Shown piece after piece: positions 15,098-23,847 of a DNA stretch of 64,000 nucleotides. Position numbers and translations under genes: made by a program. The DNA is from Actinoplanes sp. SE50/110 (GTDB lineage Bacteria > Actinomycetota > Actinomycetes > Mycobacteriales > Micromonosporaceae). The notes under the pieces are model-generated. The model did not search any database and was not told the DNA's origin. It saw nothing but the letters and a program-made list of their open reading frames with translations. The stretch spans positions 284,001 through 348,000 of the forward strand of contig NZ_LT827010.1 of assembly GCF_900119315.1 (NCBI RefSeq), given 5' to 3'. The first letter of the stretch is position 1; each line of letters starts with the position of its first letter.

Positions 15098-16005
15098 CGT
15101 CGAACCGCGCCGGTCATGGCGTACGCCGGAATGTCGATCTCCATCGGCGTCGCGGCGTGCGGGCGTTGCGAGTCGTACGGGAAGGAGATGTGGTTCTCGG
15201 TGGCGGGCCGGCGGGTGAAGAAGATCAGCATGTCCCGGGTGGCGTTGTCCGTCGGATCCTCGGCCCGCACCGGGGTGACGCTGTGCTTGCGCTCGTGGTC
15301 GGCCACCAGCATGGTGTCCAGGAAGCCGCGGTGCTGGTGATGACCGACGACGTGGGCGGGGTCGACCGCGTACCACGGCGTGCCGTTGCGCTCGCGCCGG
15401 TCGTGCAGGTAGGTGATCGCGCTGTCCGGGGTCATGTTGCGGCTGTCGATCAGCGTGGTCATGGTGTGGTCGACGCCGTCGCTGTGCACACCCTCGAGCG
15501 CCGGCTGCCCGAGCATCTGCGGCGTGGTGATGGTCCGCAGGTGGAACAGGGTGAGGATCCACCGGGCGGTGGAGTAGTCCAGATGCGGCCGTGGGCGGAT
15601 GTCGACGTCGCCGATCATCAGGAACTGGAACGTCATCAGGGCCTGTGCGGCCGTGTTGTCCTGCAGGTCCGGCCCGATCTCGGCGAACTTGCGGACCATG
15701 CCGGAGTCGTGCCGGACGAAGTCCTCCTCCTGGGAGAGCACGAACGGCTGGAATTCGAGCCGGTATGCGCGGCCGGCCTCGGCGTCGTAGCAGAACCGCC
15801 CGTTGCGTGACCTGCGGAACGGCAGGGTCGGGTCCTCGGGCAGGCGGTCACCGACGCGGCGGAGCCGGTCGAGGTCGGCCCGGGTCGCCCCGAGGCCGCG
15901 CAGCACCGGAGCCAGCCGCGAACCGTCGACGAAGACGGCCCCCTCGGCCCGGTACCGGCGCTTGAGTTCGCCGATGTCGTCGAGTGCCTCAGCGAGATCC
16001 GGCAC
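15094..16005 (-). CDS. 2-oxoglutarate/Fe(II) dioxygenase of the amino-acid hydroxylase type (PF10014-like)
   Basis: 303 residues from GTG 16005, with a strong GAGGAGG site seven bases upstream; the out-of-frame ATG at 16010 was rejected. The C-terminal half has the iron-binding HSDGVDHT segment, a FLDTMLVADHERKHSVTPV segment with the distal histidine, and TRDMLIFFTRRP. This matches the 2OG-Fe dioxygenase family whose characterised members hydroxylate free L-isoleucine, leucine or methionine. A plausible role is side-chain hydroxylation of an amino-acid building block or peptide residue. Its stop overlaps the desaturase start (ATGA) and it lies 11 bases after the TauD-type gene, so expression is coupled. 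Confidence 0.8.
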   Translation of the reverse strand: MPDLAEALDDIGELKRRYRAEGAVFVDGSRLAPVLRGLGATRADLDRLRRVGDRLPEDPTLPFRRSRNGRFCYDAEAGRAYRLEFQPFVLSQEEDFVRHDSGMVRKFAEIGPDLQDNTAAQALMTFQFLMIGDVDIRPRPHLDYSTARWILTLFHLRTITTPQMLGQPALEGVHSDGVDHTMTTLIDSRNMTPDSAITYLHDRRERNGTPWYAVDPAHVVGHHQHRGFLDTMLVADHERKHSVTPVRAEDPTDNATRDMLIFFTRRPATENHISFPYDSQRPHAATPMEIDIPAYAMTGAVRR

Positions 16006-16016
16006 GTCATCCCTCC

Positions 16017-16739
16017 TCAGACTTGGTCGAGCTGTATCCGGCGCAGATGGCGCCGCGGATCGGTGTACGCGTTGCGCGAGTGCAGCACCCGCCAGTTGTC
16101 GAAGTGCAGAAGATCGTTGCGGGCGTACGTCACGGCGACGTGCCCGTCGTCCCAGGCGTCCAGCACCCGCCGGATCAGCGACCGGGCCGGCCCGTCCCGC
16201 TCGCCCAGCCGGACGTTGTTGCAGGAGAAGCGGAGCAGCTCGATGCCGTCCACGGTCTCCAGCATGGGATGCCGGTTGGTCTGGCCCAGCCCGTGCCGGC
16301 GCAGGCCCTCGCTGGAGACGAAGTCGAAGGTGGTCCGCCGCAGGAAGTCCCGCTCGGCCGCGGACAGCCCGGCCAGGACCGGACGGCTGTCGAAGATTGT
16401 GGTCTGGCCGCCGTCGCCGGCGGCCGGGGTCCGGCACCAGAGGGCGAGGTAGCGCGGCGGCAGGCCGGCGAACTCGTACCCCTCGGTGTGCGGCAGCAGC
16501 GCCCGACGGTTGGAGCCGTAGTAGACGTCGTCCATGCCGGGTTCGGCGACGATGTCGTCGATCACCTTGCCGGACGGCCCGGGACGGAACCGGCCGAACC
16601 GGCTCAGGAACGCGGCGTGGTCGAAGCCGTCCGGCACGTCGACGGCTCGGACGAAGCCGTGCTCGTCGAGGACGCGGCGGTACTCGGCCTCGTCGAACCG
16701 CGCGAACGAGACGGTGCCGGGGGCCAGCTGCTGGATCAT
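16017..16739 (-). CDS. TauD/TfdA-type Fe(II)/2-oxoglutarate dioxygenase
   Basis: 240 residues, ATG 16739 with an AGGAGG-like site. It has the HxE iron motif in PHTEGYEF (about residues 83-90), the second histidine in NWRVLHSRNAY (about residue 223), and the 2-oxoglutarate-binding arginine just after it in RRHLRRIQL. The length is shorter than classical TauD (about 280) but matches clavaminate-synthase-like tailoring enzymes such as SyrP homologues. It is likely to hydroxylate, desaturate or halt at an epoxidation-type step on an amino acid or peptide. With the next gene it gives the cluster two unrelated 2OG oxygenases. The substrate is unknown. Confidence 0.85.
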   Translation of the reverse strand: MIQQLAPGTVSFARFDEAEYRRVLDEHGFVRAVDVPDGFDHAAFLSRFGRFRPGPSGKVIDDIVAEPGMDDVYYGSNRRALLPHTEGYEFAGLPPRYLALWCRTPAAGDGGQTTIFDSRPVLAGLSAAERDFLRRTTFDFVSSEGLRRHGLGQTNRHPMLETVDGIELLRFSCNNVRLGERDGPARSLIRRVLDAWDDGHVAVTYARNDLLHFDNWRVLHSRNAYTDPRRHLRRIQLDQV

Positions 16740-16748
16740 CGGGTCCTC

Positions 16749-17984
16749 CTAGACGCTGACCGGCTCGGGGTGCCGGACCGCGGCCGGCGCCAGCACGGCG
16801 AAGAGCGCGAAGCCGGCCAGCAACAGCCCCCACCCCCAGGCGTGCAACGACACGCAGAACAGCGCGGCCACGAGCGGCCCGGCGGTCTGCGCGGCGTCCC
16901 GGCCCAGGACGAAGACTCCCTGGTAGAGGCCGCGGTGCTCGGCCGGCGCCAGGACGGTGGAGATCTCCGTCTCGGCGGCTGAGTAGCACAGCTCGCCCAG
17001 CGTGAGCAGGGCGCCCGCCCCGACCACCAGGGCGACCCGGACCGCGGTCGAGTCCACCCGGGTGGCGGCCACCATGAGCGCGCAGGCCCCGGCGACACCG
17101 GTCGCCGACCGGCGCCACGACCGCGCGGCCGGCGCGAGACCGCGGACCGGGGCGGAGAACCGGACCTGCAGGGCGATGACCAGGGTCAGGTTGAGCAGGA
17201 ACAGCACCGCGGTGACCGGCCGCGGCACCAGGTGGGTGGCGGCGATCCACAGGGGAATGCCCAGGAACAGGATCGCCTGGTGCAGGCAGAGCAGCCCGTT
17301 CAACGCGGTCGCCACGGCGTACCGGTGATCGGTGAACAGATGTCGCCACGGCGCCGGCGCCCGCGGCGGTGTCACGGCCGGGCCGGCGATCGCGTCCACC
17401 CGGATCGGCAGCTGGATCGCCACCGCGATCAGGAACGTCACCGCGTCGAGCAGGAAGCCGGCCAGGTAGGCCGAGCGGGTGCCGAGGGTGAGCGCGGTCG
17501 CGCTGACGCCCATGCCGACCGCGACACCCACGTTGTTGAAGATGTTGATCTGGGCGCGCAGCGTGTTGCGCCGCTCGCCGGCCACGTGCGCCAGGATGGT
17601 CAGCCGGCCGACGCGGGAGAACTGGGTGGCCACCCGCGACACCGCGAGGAGCAGGCACATCGCCGCCAGCGAGTGGATCGAGATCAGCAGGCAGGAGACC
17701 ACCGCGTTCAGCGTGCAGCCGAGGGTCAGGGCGGTCTTGGCGCCGGCCCGATCGGCGGCGCGGCCGGCGAACGGCGCGCCCAGCAGCCCGATCAGTCCGG
17801 AGACCAGCAGGCCGGTGCCGACCTCGGCGACCGGCAGCCCGGCGATCTGCACCAGGAACAGCGGCAGGATGACGTCGCGGACGCCGCTGCCCAGGTTGTC
17901 GACCAGGGAGCCGGCGACGAAGCGCCGCCCGGCCGGGTCGGCGGGCAGGTTGGCCCGCCACCAACTCGTCAGGACGGTCATCAT
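16749..17984 (-). CDS. MFS transporter (probable product exporter)
   Basis: 411 residues from ATG 17984 (ATGA overlap with the upstream stop; a second in-frame ATG is at 17981). About twelve hydrophobic segments are visible. The cytoplasmic loop 2-3 carries GRAADRAGAKTAL, the MFS GxxxDRxGxK-like motif, and a second loop begins near RHLFTDHRYAVAT at about residue 215. Its place within a biosynthetic operon suggests export of the product or self-resistance. Some relatives take up substrates instead, and no motif distinguishes them here. Confidence 0.88.
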   Translation of the reverse strand: MMTVLTSWWRANLPADPAGRRFVAGSLVDNLGSGVRDVILPLFLVQIAGLPVAEVGTGLLVSGLIGLLGAPFAGRAADRAGAKTALTLGCTLNAVVSCLLISIHSLAAMCLLLAVSRVATQFSRVGRLTILAHVAGERRNTLRAQINIFNNVGVAVGMGVSATALTLGTRSAYLAGFLLDAVTFLIAVAIQLPIRVDAIAGPAVTPPRAPAPWRHLFTDHRYAVATALNGLLCLHQAILFLGIPLWIAATHLVPRPVTAVLFLLNLTLVIALQVRFSAPVRGLAPAARSWRRSATGVAGACALMVAATRVDSTAVRVALVVGAGALLTLGELCYSAAETEISTVLAPAEHRGLYQGVFVLGRDAAQTAGPLVAALFCVSLHAWGWGLLLAGFALFAVLAPAAVRHPEPVSV

Positions 17985-19174
17985 GTGTACCGCCCGATGT
18001 CGGCCGCGGGGTCCAGGTCGGCCAGCAGCAGCAGTGACCGTTCGGCGCCGTCCCGGTCGCCGGCCAGCCGGTGGCACTCGAAGGCCCGGAAGGCGGCGAT
18101 CGCACCGAGGACCGAGCCGCCCGCGGCGGCCTGCTCGAACTGTGCCGCGGCCCGGTCCGGCAGGTCGTTGGCCGCGTACAGCGCGCCGATCGCGGACCGG
18201 CTGTCCGGATAGTGTGGTTCGATACGGTCCAGTTCGGCGATCATCGGCGCGGCGGTGGCCAGGGTGCCGCACTTGGTCTCGTAGCGCACCTGCACGTCCA
18301 GCAGGAGCCGGTGTATCTCGGTGGACAGGCTGCGGAGCAGGATCGAGTCGTCCGCGTAGGCGGCCAGCGCTCGGTCCAGCTCGACGGCCCGCGCCAGGGT
18401 CCGCCGGACCGCCGCGTCGTCGTTCTGCCGGGCGTACCGCAGGGCCAGCACCCGCTGGAGGCGGTTCTCCACCGTCAGGCCCAGCCAGTGCGGGTGCTCG
18501 GCCAGGGCCGGCACGACGGCGCCGGCCTGCTCGACCCATCCGCCGACCCGGTCGGACTCCATGCCGAAGCGGATCCCGTAGGTGATCAGGTGGACCAGCG
18601 CGAGCATCCGGATGGCCGGCTCGATCGCGGATTCGGCCAGGTACTCCATGGTGGCGGCGCTCGGGGCGTGCCCGAGGTCGCGTGCCCGGATCGCCTTGGC
18701 CCGCTCGTAGCACCAGTGCTGGTGCACCGGGTCGGCGACGGCCGGATCCGGGTCGTCGGTGCCGATCAGCGGCAGAGTCGTGGTGAGCGTGCCGAGCAGC
18801 GCGGTGGCCTGCAGCCGGCGCAGCACGTCGTCGCCGTGCAACCAGCCGAGCCAGGTGTCGCGCAGTTCCTTCATCTCGGCCGGGCAGGATTCCTCCTGCT
18901 GGAGGTGGTCCACGGCGCGGGCCTGGTCCAGGACGAAGGCGCGCAGGCCACCGGAGGCGTACATCGACAGCCACGGCCGGGCGAAGATGTCAGCGGAATC
19001 GGTGCGGCAGACGTACGTCCAGGTCAGGTACGAGTTGCGGGCGACGACGTGGGTCGTGGGGGCCGCCTCCATGGAGATCCACGGGAGCCACATGTCCCGC
19101 AGGGCGGCGACGTCGAGGACACGGGCCGCGGCGAACGGCGGGTTCCCCGGCACGCGTGCGTAGGGCAGGTTCAC
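17981..19174 (-). CDS. Hypothetical helical protein, second gene of the biosynthetic operon
   Basis: 397 residues from GTG 19174, with GGAG eleven bases upstream. I do not recognise the family. The N-terminal third is rich in Trp, Tyr and His (segments such as DMWLPWISMEAAPTTHVV and YLTWTYVCRTDSADIF). The rest is alpha-helical with repeated Ala/Leu/Arg motifs such as LQRVLALRYARQNDDAAVRRTLARA and DLPDRAAAQFEQAA, resembling TPR-like hairpins. No signal peptide or catalytic motif is obvious. Its place directly after the 17-codon ORF and before the exporter makes it a candidate precursor-binding or scaffold protein, or a new type of tailoring enzyme. The stop overlaps the MFS start (ATGATGA). 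Confidence 0.7.
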   Translation of the reverse strand: MNLPYARVPGNPPFAAARVLDVAALRDMWLPWISMEAAPTTHVVARNSYLTWTYVCRTDSADIFARPWLSMYASGGLRAFVLDQARAVDHLQQEESCPAEMKELRDTWLGWLHGDDVLRRLQATALLGTLTTTLPLIGTDDPDPAVADPVHQHWCYERAKAIRARDLGHAPSAATMEYLAESAIEPAIRMLALVHLITYGIRFGMESDRVGGWVEQAGAVVPALAEHPHWLGLTVENRLQRVLALRYARQNDDAAVRRTLARAVELDRALAAYADDSILLRSLSTEIHRLLLDVQVRYETKCGTLATAAPMIAELDRIEPHYPDSRSAIGALYAANDLPDRAAAQFEQAAAGGSVLGAIAAFRAFECHRLAGDRDGAERSLLLLADLDPAADIGRYT

Positions 19175-19200
19175 AGTTCGTCCACTCCGTGGGTCCGGTG

Positions 19201-19229
19201 GGTGGACCGGCCGCGCGGGCCGGCCCACC
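19201..19229 (-). promoter_or_regulatory. Strong hairpin between the 17-codon ORF and the downstream operon
   Basis: GGTGGACCGGCC and GGCCGGCCCACC form 12-base arms with one mismatch around a 5-base GCGCG loop. There is no U-run after it on the minus strand, so it looks like an attenuator or an RNA-stabilising element rather than a full terminator. Such elements often let the first small gene of an operon be expressed more strongly than the rest. Confidence 0.6.
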
Positions 19230-19247
19230 CCACACCTGAGGGATCGC

Positions 19248-19301
19248 TCAGCAGACCATGAAGGTCAGGTCGGCGAGGTCACGGCTCTCTTCGCGGATCA
19301 T
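19248..19301 (-). CDS. 17-residue ORF, candidate precursor peptide (MIREESRDLADLTFMVC)
   Basis: ATG 19301 is preceded by AAAGGGGA six bases upstream, a good ribosome site, and the frame ends at TGA 19250-19248. The peptide is MIREESRDLADLTFMVC: a charged N-terminal part (E4, E5, R7, D8) and a hydrophobic TFMVC end with a single terminal cysteine. It is the first ORF of the minus-strand operon that encodes a PGM1-like peptide ligase, two dioxygenases, a desaturase and an exporter. This is compatible with a tiny ribosomal precursor or nucleophile peptide. Alternatives are a regulatory leader ORF or a chance ORF. No homologue is known to me; coding is inferred from ribosome site and position. 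Confidence 0.5.
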   Translation of the reverse strand: MIREESRDLADLTFMVC

Positions 19302-19315
19302 GGGAGTCCCCTTTC

Positions 19316-19344
19316 GTAGCAATCGGTTTAACTCGATGTGACAA
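19316..19344 (-). promoter_or_regulatory. Possible promoter of the biosynthetic operon
   Basis: On the minus strand TTGTCA (19344-19339), a 17-base spacer and TGCTAC (19321-19316) give a good -35 and a poor -10. The interval from the thrS terminator to the 17-codon ORF is the most A+T-rich stretch nearby, and transcription of the operon must begin within it if the thrS terminator works. Weak motif evidence only. Confidence 0.3.
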
Positions 19345-19411
19345 GAAAACCAGCCGATGATCGACCGCGGGGCCGACGAAGGGGTTCCGGACAGGCGTTA
19401 GGGGATACCGA

Positions 19412-19440
19412 AAAGGGCGCCCGCCGAAGCGGCCGCCCTT
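19412..19440 (-). terminator. Rho-independent terminator of thrS
   Basis: Downstream of the thrS stop on the minus strand, AAGGGCGGCCGC, a TTCG loop and GCGGGCGCCCTT fold into a GC-rich hairpin immediately followed by TTTT. It separates thrS from the biosynthetic operon. Confidence 0.85.
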
Positions 19441-19456
19441 AGTGGGAAATTGCAGG

Positions 19457-21454
19457 TCAGGCTGCTGACGGACCGGTGTTCACGCGGGAGCGGACGACCT
19501 CGGCCACGTGCGCCACGGCCTCGTCGAGCGTCACGCCGTTGCGCTGTGAGCCGTCCCGGTAGCGGAACGACACGGTGCCGCCGTTCACGTCGTCGTCGCC
19601 GGCGATCGCCATGAACGGGATCTTCTGCTGCTGGGCGGTGCGGATCTTCTTCTGCATCCGGTCCGACGAGTAGTCGACCTCGGCCCGGATGCCCTCCCGG
19701 CGCAGGCGCTCCACGAACGACGACAGGTAGTCGGCGTGGTCGTCGCGGATCGGGATGCCGACCACCTGCACCGGCGCCAGCCAGGCCGGGAACGCACCCG
19801 CGTAGTGCTCGGTGAGCACGCCGAAGAACCGCTCGATCGAGCCGAACTTCGCCGAGTGGATCATCACCGGCTCCTGACGCGAGCCGTCCGCCGCCTGGTA
19901 CTCCAGGCCGAAGCCGGCCGGCTGGCTGAAGTCGTACTGAATGGTCGACATCTGCCAGGTCCGGCCGATCGCGTCCTTGACCTGCACCGACACCTTCGGA
20001 CCGTAGAACGCCGCGCCGCCCGGGTCGGGCACCAGGTCGAGCCCGGACTCGATGCAGACGTCCTCCAGGACCTTGGTGGCCACCGCCCACTGCTCGTCCG
20101 AGCCGATGAACTTGTCGCTCTTCGGGTCGCGGGTCGACAGCTCCAGGTAGAAGTCGTCCATCCCGAAGTCGCGCAGCAGCGACAGCACGAAGTTCAGCAG
20201 GTGCCGGACCTCGTCGGCGGCGCCCTCGGCGGTGACATAGGAGTGGGAGTCGTCCTGGGCGAACCCGCGCACCCGGGTCAGGCCGTGCACCACGCCGGAC
20301 TTCTCGTAGCGGTAGACCGAGCCGAACTCGAACAGCCGCAGCGGCAGCTCACGATACGACCGCCCGCGCGACTTGAAGATCAGGTTGTGCATCGGGCAGT
20401 TCATCGCCTTGAGGTAGTAGTCCGCGCCCTCCATCTGCAGCGGCGGGAACATCGTGTCCTTGTAGTACGGCAGATGTCCCGAGGTGTGGAACAGTCCCTC
20501 TTTGGTGATGTGCGGGGTCCCCACATACTGGAAGCCCTCCTCGATGTGCCGGGCCCGGACGTAGTCCTCCATCTCCCGCTTGATCACCCCACCCTTCGGG
20601 TGGAAGACCGGCAGACCCGACCCGATCTCATCGGGGAAGGAGAACAGGTCCAGCTCCGTGCCGAGCTTGCGGTGATCCCGGCGCTCGGCTTCGGCAAGAC
20701 GGTGGAGGTACGCCTTCAGCTCATCGCGGGACGGCCACGCCGTACCGTAGATGCGCTGCAGCTGCGGGTTCTTCTCCGAGCCGCGCCAGTAGGCGGCGGC
20801 CGAGCGCATCAGCTTGAACGCCGGGATCAACCGGGTCGACGGCAGGTGCGGCCCCCGGCACAGGTCGCCCCAGACCCGCTTGCCGTCCCGGTCGAGGTTG
20901 TCGTAATGGGTCAACTCACCCGCCCCGACCGCCGCGGCCTCCGGGTCCACCTCACCCTTGATGTCGACCAGCTCCAGCTTGAACGGCTCCGCGGCCAGCT
21001 CCGCCTTCGCCTCGTCCAGCGACGCGTACTCCCGCCGGTGGAACGTCTGACCGGCCTTGACGATCTCCTGCATCCGCTTCTCGAGCTTCGCCAGATCATC
21101 GGGCTGGAACGGCTTCTCGACATCGAAGTCGTAGTAGAAACCGTCCCGGATCGGCGGCCCGATCCCCAGCTTCGCCTCCGGGAACACCTCCTGCACCGCC
21201 TGCGCCAGCACATGCGCCGCCGAATGCCGCAACACGTTCAACCCGTCCGGCTCATCCATCGCCACCGGCGTCACCTCGGCGTCGGCCTCCGGAATCCAGG
21301 CGAGGTCCCGCAACCGGCCGTCAGCCTCGCGGACCACCACGATCGCTTTCGGGCCGCTGCTCGGCAGGCCGGCCGCGGACACCGCGTCGGCCGCCGTCGT
21401 CCCGGCCGGGACGACGACGGGGTCGGCCACGACGGGAGTAAGGGGTGCAGACAC
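19457..21454 (-). CDS. thrS: Threonine--tRNA ligase
   Basis: 665 residues, full length for bacterial ThrRS; it charges tRNA-Thr with threonine in the cytoplasm. GTG 21454 follows AAGGAG at seven bases. Residues about 1-60 form a divergent TGS domain. Residues about 90-250 are the editing/SAD domain ([45 protein letters not shown]). Residues about 270-550 are the class II catalytic core, including [34 protein letters not shown] and [21 protein letters not shown]. The C-terminal anticodon-binding domain begins near [14 protein letters not shown]. It is monocistronic with its own terminator. No T-box is visible in the 170-base upstream region. Confidence 0.98.
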   Translation of the reverse strand: MSAPLTPVVADPVVVPAGTTAADAVSAAGLPSSGPKAIVVVREADGRLRDLAWIPEADAEVTPVAMDEPDGLNVLRHSAAHVLAQAVQEVFPEAKLGIGPPIRDGFYYDFDVEKPFQPDDLAKLEKRMQEIVKAGQTFHRREYASLDEAKAELAAEPFKLELVDIKGEVDPEAAAVGAGELTHYDNLDRDGKRVWGDLCRGPHLPSTRLIPAFKLMRSAAAYWRGSEKNPQLQRIYGTAWPSRDELKAYLHRLAEAERRDHRKLGTELDLFSFPDEIGSGLPVFHPKGGVIKREMEDYVRARHIEEGFQYVGTPHITKEGLFHTSGHLPYYKDTMFPPLQMEGADYYLKAMNCPMHNLIFKSRGRSYRELPLRLFEFGSVYRYEKSGVVHGLTRVRGFAQDDSHSYVTAEGAADEVRHLLNFVLSLLRDFGMDDFYLELSTRDPKSDKFIGSDEQWAVATKVLEDVCIESGLDLVPDPGGAAFYGPKVSVQVKDAIGRTWQMSTIQYDFSQPAGFGLEYQAADGSRQEPVMIHSAKFGSIERFFGVLTEHYAGAFPAWLAPVQVVGIPIRDDHADYLSSFVERLRREGIRAEVDYSSDRMQKKIRTAQQQKIPFMAIAGDDDVNGGTVSFRYRDGSQRNGVTLDEAVAHVAEVVRSRVNTGPSAA

Positions 21455-21540
21455 GGCGGATCTCCTTCATCAAGTACGAACGGTGTGCTTCGCATGCTAT
21501 CCGCGCACCGGAACGGCGATCGCAGAGACACACGATCTCA

Positions 21541-21564
21541 GCCGGCGCCGGCGCCGGCGCCGGT
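21541..21564. repeat. GCCGGC hexanucleotide tandem repeat upstream of thrS
   Basis: Four near-perfect GCCGGC units run head to tail about 90 bases upstream of the thrS start. The unit is self-complementary and would form hairpins. Likely slippage-prone DNA with no evident role. Confidence 0.7.
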
Positions 21565-21625
21565 GCCCCAGCCCGGCGACCGGTGCTGATCCGAGCTCCG
21601 GGAGTTCCTGCCGCAGTGACGCCGA

Positions 21626-22348
21626 TCAGTGGTGGGTGACGGTGCGGGCCAGCGCCGCGGGATCCGTGGCCGGCGGGGTGGCCCCGCGCCAGCGCTGGCT
21701 GAGGCGGTAGGCCAGCGCCCGGGAACCGTGGATGAGGCCGGTGGGGTGCAGGTCGGGTGTGGCGTTGCGGATCGGATCGAAGGCCAGCGCCGCATCGGTC
21801 GCTTCGGGCAGGGCGTGCCGCAGCGCCACCCGGCCGACCGTCCGGTCGTCGGCGCGCAGCAGCAGCGCGGCGCCCGCCGGGATCGAGGAGAGCGCCCGGC
21901 CCAGCGGGCGGGCGTCCGGATCCGGGACCGCCTCCAGATAGAGCTTGCGGGTGCCAGTCCGGTACGGGGTGATCGCGCCGTACACCGTGTCGAAACTCAG
22001 TCGGGGAACCGGAAGCCGCTTCGTCAGGGCGGTCCGGCCGGTCGAGGAGAGCAGCAGGTCAGCCGGGCCGACCCGGACCGCGACGCCACGGATGTCGACG
22101 CGGGCGCCCCTCGTGCCGGCGCCCTTGGAGACGCGGACCGTCACGTCGTGCACGGCCGGGGTGTCGAGCAGGGTGGCACCGAGCGGCTCGGCGCCACCCC
22201 AGATCTCCAGCGTGCCGGCGAACGAACGACCCGCGGGGTGCAGGAATCGCCGGTGGCGCGAGCGCACGACGCGGACACCGAGTCCGATCACGACGGCGGC
22301 GGTCAGCAGTCTCATGACCGGTGGACTACCCGGATCCGGGGGCGTCAT
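21626..22348 (-). CDS. Hypothetical protein with N-terminal membrane anchor
   Basis: 240 residues from ATG 22348, which overlaps the permease stop (ATGA); ATG 22315 is an alternative. One hydrophobic segment (MRLLTAAVVIGLGVRVV) is followed by a soluble alpha/beta domain with SFAGTLEIWGG, VHDVTVRVSKGAGTRGARVDIRG and RTGTRKLYLEAVPDP. The pattern reminds me of actinobacterial proteins annotated as phosphodiesterase or catalase-fold-like, without proven function. It ends a four-gene PadR/ABC/FtsX operon, suggesting a role related to membrane or envelope stress, but the product cannot be named. Confidence 0.65.
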   Translation of the reverse strand: MTPPDPGSPPVMRLLTAAVVIGLGVRVVRSRHRRFLHPAGRSFAGTLEIWGGAEPLGATLLDTPAVHDVTVRVSKGAGTRGARVDIRGVAVRVGPADLLLSSTGRTALTKRLPVPRLSFDTVYGAITPYRTGTRKLYLEAVPDPDARPLGRALSSIPAGAALLLRADDRTVGRVALRHALPEATDAALAFDPIRNATPDLHPTGLIHGSRALAYRLSQRWRGATPPATDPAALARTVTHH

Positions 22349-23847
22349 CCCGCGCGCAACTCCTCCAGATCGGTGCCGGCGCGCAGCACCAGCAGACCGG
22401 CGCCGGTCACCAGGAGCATGGTGGCCAGGGTGGCGGCACCCAGGAGGGTCAGCTGGGCCAGGGGGAGCGGGATCGGCATGTGCACCACCGCGAGATCGCC
22501 GGCCGGGCCGGGCTCCGACACGTCGACCTCGGTGCGCATCGTGCGGATCAGCGACACCCCCGCGGTCAGGGCCAGTAGCAGCGCCGGCAGCAGCGGAGCG
22601 AACGTGTGCCAGAACAGCATCGCGCCGAGCTTGCCGCGGGGCACCCCGCCGGCGGTCATCGCGGCGAACGTGCGGCGCCGGGCGGTGATGCCCTCGGCGA
22701 AGGTGACCAGGATGCCGGCCGAGGCGACCACCAGGGCCAGCACCACCGCGACCAGGATCAGGCGGATGGCCCCGAAGTAGAAGCCGGTGTCGAAAGCCGG
22801 GCCGTACCGGCCGTACTGCGGATCGGTGAGCTGGTCGAACCGCTCCCGCGCGGCGAAGTCGGCGGCCAGGTCGGCACGGTAACCCAGCGTGCCGGCGCCG
22901 AAGACGACCGCGGCGAGCAGGGCGCCGAGGGTGCGGCTGCCGTTCCACGGGTCGGCCATCAGGCGGGCTCCGGCCAGCAGGGTCACCGGGCCGCGACCGA
23001 ACCGGCGGAGCAGGCGACCGGTGGTGTACGAGATCCAGCCGGTGCCGAGCACCACGCCGATCACCACCAGCAGCACGCTGGCGCCCATCATCACCAGCGG
23101 CGTCCAGTCCGGCACATGCCAGCCCGGCGGGATCAGGTGCAGGGTGCGCGGCGCGAACAGCACGAGACCCACCGCGATCAGCACGCCCGGCCAGGGCCGC
23201 GGGCCGTCGTCGCGGATCTGCCGGACCACGCCGAGCGGGGTGACCACCACGCGGCGCATCAGCAGCGTGCCGATCAGCCCGGACAGCACCGGGACCAGCA
23301 GCAGCACCAGGACGGTCGCGACCGGGCCGGGCAGCACATCGGTGGGCAGGAGCAGCTTGCCGTCCGCGGTGCGCCGGTTCAGCAGGACGCGCAGCAGCAG
23401 GAAGAGGCCGTAGCCGGCGAGCGAGCCGAGCAGCCCGGCGGCCGCGGTCTCGGCGCCGGCGACCAGCGCCGTCTCCCCCGGGGTGGCGCCGGCCAGCCGG
23501 AGCGCGGCGAGCCGCCGATCCCGGGCCGGGGCGCCCAGCCGGATGCACTGCCCGGCCAGGGCCAACACCGGCAGGGCCAGCATGACCAGCGCGAAGATCA
23601 CGCCCGGACGCAGGCCGTGCTCGGCGAGTAGGGCACTCGAGTACTGGCTGGAGCCCGGCGACAGGTTGGACCGGCGGGCCGGATCGGCCGGGTCGTATAC
23701 CCACTCGCCGCCGTGGATCGCGGCGACCGTGGCGGCGGCCAGCAGGGCCAGCGCGGCCAGCGCCCCACTGCCCGCGGTGAGCGCGGTGCGCAGCCGGTCG
23801 GTGCGGTTGCCGGCGAGACTCAGCCGGACCAGCGTGCCGGCCCTCAT
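22345..23847 (-). CDS. FtsX-like ABC transporter permease
   Basis: 500 residues from ATG 23847 (ATGA overlap with the ATPase stop). The N-terminal transmembrane helix (about 20-44) is followed by an extracellular loop and several hydrophobic segments. Two FtsX-type halves can be seen, with the typical ARDRRLAALRLAGATPGE and ARRRTFAAMTAGGVPRGKLGAML coupling sequences after membrane helices. Such permeases (MacB/FtsX class) couple cytoplasmic ATP hydrolysis to extracytoplasmic work such as peptide or lipoprotein extrusion. It functions with the adjacent ATPase and is probably repressed by the PadR regulator of the same operon. Confidence 0.88.
   Translation of the reverse strand: MRAGTLVRLSLAGNRTDRLRTALTAGSGALAALALLAAATVAAIHGGEWVYDPADPARRSNLSPGSSQYSSALLAEHGLRPGVIFALVMLALPVLALAGQCIRLGAPARDRRLAALRLAGATPGETALVAGAETAAAGLLGSLAGYGLFLLLRVLLNRRTADGKLLLPTDVLPGPVATVLVLLLVPVLSGLIGTLLMRRVVVTPLGVVRQIRDDGPRPWPGVLIAVGLVLFAPRTLHLIPPGWHVPDWTPLVMMGASVLLVVIGVVLGTGWISYTTGRLLRRFGRGPVTLLAGARLMADPWNGSRTLGALLAAVVFGAGTLGYRADLAADFAARERFDQLTDPQYGRYGPAFDTGFYFGAIRLILVAVVLALVVASAGILVTFAEGITARRRTFAAMTAGGVPRGKLGAMLFWHTFAPLLPALLLALTAGVSLIRTMRTEVDVSEPGPAGDLAVVHMPIPLPLAQLTLLGAATLATMLLVTGAGLLVLRAGTDLEELRAG

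Noticed and set aside
10101..19301. Classical lanthipeptide, lasso or thiopeptide cluster
   Set aside because: No LanM/LanB/C, B1/B2/C lasso proteins, YcaO or radical SAM enzymes are encoded; only the PGM1-like ligase points to a ribosomal peptide.
21455..21625. T-box riboswitch upstream of thrS
   Set aside because: No T-box sequence or specifier hairpin could be found, and actinobacterial T-boxes are mainly linked to ileS; only a GC-rich hexamer repeat is present.
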